A stretch of DNA of 9,601 bases from an uncultured Novosphingobium sp. Its GTDB lineage: Bacteria; Pseudomonadota; Alphaproteobacteria; Sphingomonadales; Sphingomonadaceae. The notes under the pieces are model-generated. The model saw only the letters and a list, made by a program, of their open reading frames with translations. It was not told the origin of the DNA and ran no database searches. Each line of letters opens with the position of its first letter. Position 1 is the first letter of the stretch. Position numbers and translations under genes: made by a program. Where the stretch lies: NCBI GenBank assembly GCA_937860195.1, contig CALMBN010000354.1, forward strand, positions 1 to 9,601, written 5' to 3'. Shown here piece after piece: positions 5,211 through 9,601 of the stretch.

Positions 5211-6463
5211 GCGAGGTCGGCCCCAAGCGGTCACCCTTTGAGGTGTTGGGCCCGGGACTGGTGACGGGTGCGGCCGACGACGATCCGTCGGGCATCGGCA
5301 CTTACAGCCAGGTTGGCGCGCAGTTCGGCTATGGCCTGGCCTGGACGATGTTCTTTGGCTTTCCGCTGCTCGCTTCGATCCAGGCGATTTGTGCGCGGAT
5401 CGGGGCGACGACTGGCAAGGGGATCGCCCAGAACCTGCGCCAGCACTATCCATTGTGGCTGTTGCGCGCCGTTGTCATGCTGCTGCTGATTGCCAATGTG
5501 ATCAATCTCGGGGCGGATCTTGGGGCGATGGGGGCGGTGCTGGCACTGGTGATTCCGGGGCCGGTGCTGGGCTATACCATTGCGTTCGGGCTGGTCAGCG
5601 TGTTGCTCGAAGTGTTCCTGAGCTACACCCGGTATGCGCGAATCCTCAAATGGGCGACGCTTTCGCTGTTCGCATATGTCGGCGTGGTGTTCGTTGCCGA
5701 TGTTCCGGTGTGGGAAGCTCTCAAAGGGACCTTGGTGCCAAGCTTTACCTTTGATCGTGACCACGCAATGGCGCTGGTAGCAATTTTCGGAACCACGATC
5801 AGCCCCTACCTGTTCTTCTGGCAAGCGGGGCAAGAGGTTGAGGAGCAACACCGCCGCCACACCAAGCCGCTCCATATCAGCCACCGCCGCGCCGGGGCGG
5901 AGCTGAAACGGATCCGCACCGACACGCTGGTCGGGATGGGCTTTTCACACTTGGTGGCACTGTTCATCATCGTCGCGACAGCTGCGACGCTTCATGCAAG
6001 CGGTGTCCGTGATATCACCAGCGCGGCGGATGCAGCCGAGGCTTTGCGCCCGATTGCCGGGGACTTTGCCTTTGCACTGTTCGCGGTCGGGATCATCGGC
6101 ACCGGGCTGCTGGCGGTTCCGATCCTGGCGGGCAGCGCTGCCTATGCAGTCAGCGAGACTTTCGGCTGGGTCGAAGGACTTGACCGCAAACCACGCGAGG
6201 CGAAGGCATTTTATGGCGCGATTGCGGTTGCGACCGCTGGCGGAGTGGCGCTCAATTTTATCGGGATTGATCCGATGGATGCGCTCTATTGGGCCGCCGT
6301 AATCAATGGCCTGCTCGCTCCGCCGCTGATGGTGGTAACGATGCTGATTGCACGAAACCGAAAAATCATGGGCAATCTGGCAATCTCTGGCAGCCTGGAA
6401 TTTGGCGGCTGGTTGGCGACAGCGGTGATGTTTGGTGTTGCCGGCATATTCCTGCTTAGTTGA
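5207..6463 (+). CDS. NRAMP-family divalent metal transporter homologue with altered metal site
   Basis: NRAMP proteins (COG1914, LeuT fold) import divalent metals with protons. The start is ATG at 5207, overlapping the plsC stop as ATGA, giving 418 aa with about 11 hydrophobic helices. An open frame reaches back to 5093, but that is out-of-frame plsC sequence. TM1 carries DDDPSGIGTYS (24-34), aligning DPSG with the canonical DPGN. TM6 has GTTISPYLFFWQ (195-206), where classical members have an MPHN motif. Of the usual metal ligands Asp, Asn and Met, only Asp (D26) remains; Asn becomes Gly (G29) and Met becomes Ser (S199). A His-rich loop (QHRRHTKPLHISHRR, 214-228) follows. Substrate therefore should not be assumed to be Mn or Fe. 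Last gene of the ftsE operon. Confidence 0.85.
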   Translation: MSEVGPKRSPFEVLGPGLVTGAADDDPSGIGTYSQVGAQFGYGLAWTMFFGFPLLASIQAICARIGATTGKGIAQNLRQHYPLWLLRAVVMLLLIANVINLGADLGAMGAVLALVIPGPVLGYTIAFGLVSVLLEVFLSYTRYARILKWATLSLFAYVGVVFVADVPVWEALKGTLVPSFTFDRDHAMALVAIFGTTISPYLFFWQAGQEVEEQHRRHTKPLHISHRRAGAELKRIRTDTLVGMGFSHLVALFIIVATAATLHASGVRDITSAADAAEALRPIAGDFAFALFAVGIIGTGLLAVPILAGSAAYAVSETFGWVEGLDRKPREAKAFYGAIAVATAGGVALNFIGIDPMDALYWAAVINGLLAPPLMVVTMLIARNRKIMGNLAISGSLEFGGWLATAVMFGVAGIFLLS

Positions 6464-7235
6464 CCCGGCCGACGCTGACCACCTGTTCGATAAACGTGGC
6501 AGTGCCAAAGCTTGACAGGAACGGAATGTCGGCAGCATCGCGGCCCACACCAATCATTGCCACTTCAGGCCCGGCAGCCATGCCGGTTGCATCAACCAGG
6601 TGCCAGCTGCCAGCCAGAAATACTTCGGCAACCGCGTGAAAATCGGGCGGCTGGACATCGGGGGCATAGACGCTGGCGTAGCGGGCCGGGATCGATGCAG
6701 CGCGGGCCAATGCGATCACCAGATGGGCATAGTCGCGGCACACACCGCTGCGTTGAACAAAGGTATCGGTCGCACAGGTCGCTGCAGAGCTGACCCCCGG
6801 CTCATAGCTTAGATGCCCCGCCACCCAATCCCGGATGGCGGCCACGCAAGCCCCGCCGGTCAGCCCGGCAAATTCGGTTTCAACAAAGGCCCCGAACCGG
6901 TCGGACGGGCAAAACCGTGATGGCATCAGATAATCGATCACTGCGCCGGGCAGCAGGTGCGGCTGGGATTCGGGCAGGGCGGCCAGTTCGATGGCAGGGC
7001 GAACAATCTCCACAGTGGCCTTGTAGTCGAGCGCCAGCTCGCCTTCGACCCGCAACCAGATTCGTGTCCCGATTTCGTCGTGGCCGGGCACGCGCGTGAA
7101 GTGCAGCACCGGAGTCAGCCACAGCTCCGGGTCCACCACCCGCTGCTCGGGCAATTTTGCGGCCTCAAGCTGAACCAGCACATCGGTCGGCTCGGCAAAA
7201 TGGTAAAACAGGCGGGCGTGGATGCTCAGCGTCAT
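6456..7235 (-). CDS. Transglutaminase-like cysteine peptidase family protein, 259 aa
   Basis: The core is a transglutaminase-like domain with a complete papain-type triad: C166 (SGVCRDYAHL), H200 (PPDFHAVAEVF) and D215 (WHLVDATG). The N-terminal part (about 1-100) has the beta-rich character of the bacterial transglutaminase N-terminal region. There is no signal peptide or membrane segment, so it is probably cytoplasmic. Such proteins may be proteases, amidases or transglutaminases; the substrate is unknown. ATG at 7235 lies 15 nt after the tyrC stop on the same strand, so it is probably the last gene of hisC-tyrC. No Shine-Dalgarno is evident. Its TAA (6458-6456) lies within the convergent NRAMP gene, an 8-bp overlap of 3' ends. 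Confidence 0.87.
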   Translation of the reverse strand: MTLSIHARLFYHFAEPTDVLVQLEAAKLPEQRVVDPELWLTPVLHFTRVPGHDEIGTRIWLRVEGELALDYKATVEIVRPAIELAALPESQPHLLPGAVIDYLMPSRFCPSDRFGAFVETEFAGLTGGACVAAIRDWVAGHLSYEPGVSSAATCATDTFVQRSGVCRDYAHLVIALARAASIPARYASVYAPDVQPPDFHAVAEVFLAGSWHLVDATGMAAGPEVAMIGVGRDAADIPFLSSFGTATFIEQVVSVGRVN

Positions 7236-7250
7236 GAAGCGGTGACCCGA

Positions 7251-8162
7251 TCAACCACTATGATCGCCCCGGCCGAAGTCTGGCCGGGCATCGTCCTGAC
7301 CTTCTTCGATGATCGAGCGCCGAATCGCGCGGGTGCGCTCAAAATGCTCGAACAACTGGTCACCATCGCCGACCCGGATCGCGCGTTGCAATGCGGTCAG
7401 GTCTTCGGTGAAGCGTTGGAGCATGTTCAAAACTGCATCCTTGTTGGCAATAAACACATCGCGCCACATGGTCGGATCGGACGCGGCAATCCGGGTGAAA
7501 TCGCGAAAGCCCCCGGCGGAATACTTGATCACCTCGCCCTCGGTCACCCCTTCAAGGTCCGAGGCTGTGCCGACGATGGTATAGGCGATCAGGTGTGGCA
7601 GGTGGCTGGTGACAGCCAGGACCATATCGTGATGCCGCGCATCCATGATCTCTACCTTGGCCCCCAGCGCCTCCCAGAAGGCCGACAGCGCCGCGACCTG
7701 CGCCGGATCGGCCCGATCAGGCGGGGTGATGATGCACCAGCGTTGCCGGAACAGGCTGGCGAAACCGGCATCCGGCCCGGACCGTTCGGTACCCGCAACC
7801 GGGTGGGCCGGGATTATCGCCACGCCGGGCAGCGCTTTGATGAGGGCATCGGCGACCGACTGCTTGGACGAACCGACATCGCTGACCACCACGCCCGCTG
7901 GCAGGTGTGTGGCGATCTCTTGCGCGGCGCTCTCCATCGCGCCGACTGGCACGCAGAGCACGACCAGATCGGCATTGCGGACCGCATCGGCGGCACTCTC
8001 GCAAACCTGTGCGACCAGACCTCGCGCAGCAGCGCGGGCGCGGGTTGCGGGATCGGCATCGAAGCCGGTGGTGTGGGCGCCGGGCAGAAACTCCTGCACC
8101 GCCAGTCCGACCGAGCCGCCCAGCAGGCCGAGCCCGATGATCGCGATCCGCTCAAAGCTCAT
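7251..8162 (-). CDS. tyrC: Prephenate/arogenate dehydrogenase (cyclohexadienyl dehydrogenase)
   Basis: It oxidatively decarboxylates prephenate to 4-hydroxyphenylpyruvate, or arogenate to tyrosine, in tyrosine biosynthesis. The 303-aa protein begins with a Rossmann fold, GLGLLGGS (10-17), with an acidic residue at the end of the second strand (GFDADP, D35) favouring NAD. Conserved dehydrogenase motifs are [13 protein letters not shown] (120-132) and TSHLPH (185-190), which hold the two family histidines. There is no chorismate mutase or ACT domain, so it is the monofunctional type. ATG at 8162 overlaps the hisC stop by 4 nt, and GGAG (8174-8171) lies 8 nt upstream, supporting this start. Pairing with an aminotransferase fits either order of the last two steps of tyrosine synthesis. 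The tyrA versus tyrC label is a naming choice. Confidence 0.92.
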   Translation of the reverse strand: MSFERIAIIGLGLLGGSVGLAVQEFLPGAHTTGFDADPATRARAAARGLVAQVCESAADAVRNADLVVLCVPVGAMESAAQEIATHLPAGVVVSDVGSSKQSVADALIKALPGVAIIPAHPVAGTERSGPDAGFASLFRQRWCIITPPDRADPAQVAALSAFWEALGAKVEIMDARHHDMVLAVTSHLPHLIAYTIVGTASDLEGVTEGEVIKYSAGGFRDFTRIAASDPTMWRDVFIANKDAVLNMLQRFTEDLTALQRAIRVGDGDQLFEHFERTRAIRRSIIEEGQDDARPDFGRGDHSG

Positions 8163-9259
8163 GGAACGGTCTCCGCCAGCTTGCGCAAGGTCGCGGCGAT
8201 CATGTCCATCTGCCCGGCGGTGCCGATCGTGATTCGCAGGCCGTGGCCCAGGCCTTGGGCGGGGAGCCAGCGGGTCATGACACCAGCTGCGGCCAGGCCG
8301 TTATAGGCCGTCTCGCCATTCAGCTTGCCCGAAAACAACAGCATGACGAAGTTGGCTTCGCTCGGCACTGCGCTGATGCCATAATTGCCCAAAGCCTCGA
8401 TGGCAGTGACGAACCGGGTGCGGACTTCGGCGTTGTGATGGCGGGAATGTCTGACGAAATCCTGATCGACCAAGGCCTCAAGCGCCATCGACTGGGCTTC
8501 GTTAGAGACATTGAAGGCCCCGCGAATGCGGTTGAGCACGCCGATCACCTCAGCCGATCCGGTCCCCCAGCCGACCCGCACGCCAGCCAGACCATAGGCC
8601 TTGGAAAAGGTTCGAGTGACCAGCACGTTGGCTGCGGTCGCCGCTAACCCGAACGAGCCATCGTCCTGCGCCGGATCGACATATTCGGCATAGGCCTGAT
8701 CGAGCACCAGCAACACATCGCCGGGCAGTCCAGCATGGAGCCGGGCAATTTCGGCGCGTGGCAGAAAGGTCCCGGTCGGGTTGTTGGGATTGGCGACGAT
8801 TACCACGCGGGTTCGAGGCGACACTGCCGCCAGCATCGCATCGACATCGGTGCCATAATCCGTTGCGGGAGCCTCAACCGGGTCCGCACCGGCACGCCGC
8901 GCGACGATGTCATAGAGTGAGAACGAATACTGTGAGAACAGCACTTCGTCGCCCGGTCCGGCATAGCCGCTGGCCGCGAGATAAAGCACTTCGCCCGAGC
9001 CCGCGCCCATGATGATGCGGGCCGGATCGAGGCTGTGAAATGCTCCCAGCGCCTCGCGCAAGGCGGTGCTGTCACCATCGGGATAGAGCGAAGGGTGAAC
9101 TGCTTGCTCGCGCGCCGCTAGCGCTTTGGGGCTGCACCCCAGCGGATTCTCGTTGGCCGAGAGCTTGACCAGCAGCCGTCCATCCGGCGCGGCGCTCTTG
9201 CCGGGGACATAGGCGTGGATTCCGGCGATCCACGGTTTGGGGATGGGACCTGTGCTCAT
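8159..9259 (-). CDS. hisC: Histidinol-phosphate (and probably aromatic) aminotransferase
   Basis: This PLP enzyme of fold type I converts imidazole acetol phosphate to histidinol phosphate using glutamate; in alphaproteobacteria, members beside tyrC often also transaminate aromatic keto acids. The 366-aa protein has LSANENPLG (33-41), the NPNNPTG motif (158-164, PLP-contacting N160), D187 and Y190 (LDQAYAEY), the Schiff-base lysine K220 ([12 protein letters not shown]), the RVGWG segment (R228) and the substrate-carboxylate arginine R342 (LRITIG). Length is typical. ATG at 9259 has no Shine-Dalgarno, and the putative promoter is so close that the transcript could be nearly leaderless (inference). 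First gene of the minus-strand operon. Confidence 0.94.
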   Translation of the reverse strand: MSTGPIPKPWIAGIHAYVPGKSAAPDGRLLVKLSANENPLGCSPKALAAREQAVHPSLYPDGDSTALREALGAFHSLDPARIIMGAGSGEVLYLAASGYAGPGDEVLFSQYSFSLYDIVARRAGADPVEAPATDYGTDVDAMLAAVSPRTRVVIVANPNNPTGTFLPRAEIARLHAGLPGDVLLVLDQAYAEYVDPAQDDGSFGLAATAANVLVTRTFSKAYGLAGVRVGWGTGSAEVIGVLNRIRGAFNVSNEAQSMALEALVDQDFVRHSRHHNAEVRTRFVTAIEALGNYGISAVPSEANFVMLLFSGKLNGETAYNGLAAAGVMTRWLPAQGLGHGLRITIGTAGQMDMIAATLRKLAETVP

Positions 9260-9327
9260 TGCGCGCTGGCCCTTAGCAGCCCTGGCGGGAATTGACAGCC
9301 CGTTCCGCCTCGCGCAAGCGGCTAGTC
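9260..9327. promoter_or_regulatory. Divergent hisC / metX intergenic region
   Basis: Only 68 bp separate two outward-facing genes. On plus, TTGACA at 9292-9297 is a perfect -35 hexamer, but no acceptable -10 follows at 16-18 bp, and metX starts 30 bp later. On minus, CTGTCA (9298-9293), a 17-bp spacer and TAAGGG within TGCTAAGGGC (9278-9269) precede hisC, the same arrangement as before tRNA-Leu. The two -35 candidates overlap, so opposing promoters here could interfere. All assignments are tentative. Confidence 0.3.
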
Positions 9328-9601
9328 ATGACAGGGGCCGGGCTCAATCTGATCAACGCTACGCTGGCACTGCCCGCGCCGCTGCCGCTTGATGGCGGGC
9401 AAAGCTTGGCCCGCGTCGACGTTGCCTATGAGACCATCGGCACGCTCAATGCTGACAAAAGCAACGCGATCCTGCTGTTTCACGCCCTGACCATGGACCA
9501 GCACGTGGTCAGCACCCACCCGCGCACGGGCAAGCCGGGTTGGTGGAGCAAGTCGGTCGGACCCGGCAAAGTGATCGACACCAGCCGCTTTTTCGTCATC
9601 T
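9328..9601 (+). CDS. metX: Homoserine O-acetyltransferase MetX, N-terminal part (runs off the window)
   Basis: MetX acetylates homoserine with acetyl-CoA, the first committed step of methionine synthesis by the direct sulfhydrylation route. ATG at 9328 opens a frame that continues to the end of the window (91 codons visible). The sequence fits the alpha/beta-hydrolase MetX N-terminus: [20 protein letters not shown], then [12 protein letters not shown] and the family stretch [10 protein letters not shown] followed by [15 protein letters not shown]. The nucleophile serine (usually in a GGSMGG motif) and the Asp and His of the triad lie beyond the window. HALTMDQ carries Met where many homologues have Gly (HALTGD). 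metX beside hisC-tyrC is a common alphaproteobacterial layout, often with metW following. No clear ribosome site is seen. Confidence 0.9.
   Translation, partial: MTGAGLNLINATLALPAPLPLDGGQSLARVDVAYETIGTLNADKSNAILLFHALTMDQHVVSTHPRTGKPGWWSKSVGPGKVIDTSRFFVI

Noticed and set aside
6957..8306. Long plus-strand open frame (449 codons) opposite the transglutaminase, tyrC and the hisC end
   Set aside because: It spans three well-supported minus-strand genes and their junctions, has low-complexity His/Gln/Arg/Gly-rich content and no recognised domain; an antisense artefact of high GC.
9292..9297. Consensus TTGACA as a metX promoter
   Set aside because: No -10-like hexamer occurs at 16-18 bp downstream; the nearest candidate (GCTAGT, 9321-9326) is 23 bp away, so it is mentioned only as a tentative element.

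Overview
The window looks like chromosomal DNA of a GC-rich alphaproteobacterium, most likely a sphingomonad (Sphingomonadaceae/Erythrobacteraceae type). This rests on recognised protein families and gene order: an MJ0042 zinc-ribbon protein divergent from ftsE-ftsX-ydcF-plsC, and a hisC-tyrC pair next to a divergent metX. No database search was run, so the taxonomy is inference.

Left end (1-1250), the accessory part: the C-terminal tail of a REP-associated tyrosine transposase (RAYT, IS200/Y1 family) runs in from the left and stops inside a REP-like repeat (247-290). A second, inverted and tandemly expanded copy lies at 761-839. Between them is one small gene for a probable secreted protein with two cysteines (395-730) and no recognised function. 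A stretch with no supportable gene (840-1057) follows, then tRNA-Leu(GAG) on the minus strand with an encoded CCA (1058-1144), then a short G-rich spacer.

Middle (1251-6463), envelope genes: on the minus strand is a membrane-anchored zinc-ribbon protein with a long Pro/Glu linker, with a strong dyad just before its start codon. Divergent from it is a tightly packed plus-strand operon of five genes: ftsE, ftsX, a YdcF/DUF218 protein, a PlsC-type acyltransferase and an NRAMP-family transporter. Gaps are 0-4 nt or the genes overlap at GTGA/ATGA junctions. The products handle division-linked peptidoglycan remodelling, envelope biogenesis, phospholipid synthesis and metal transport. The NRAMP protein has lost two of the three side chains that bind transition metals in classical members.

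Right end (6456-9601), amino-acid biosynthesis: a minus-strand operon reads hisC (4-nt overlap) tyrC (15-nt gap) transglutaminase-like protein, and the last gene overlaps the NRAMP gene tail to tail by 8 bp. HisC and TyrC share aromatic amino-acid transamination and dehydrogenation. metX (homoserine O-acetyltransferase) starts divergently at 9328 and runs off the window.

Most of the window is ordinary conserved chromosome. I see no convincing undescribed multi-gene system. The points most worth a second look are the REP-bracketed small gene, the dyad at the zinc-ribbon start, and the altered NRAMP metal site.
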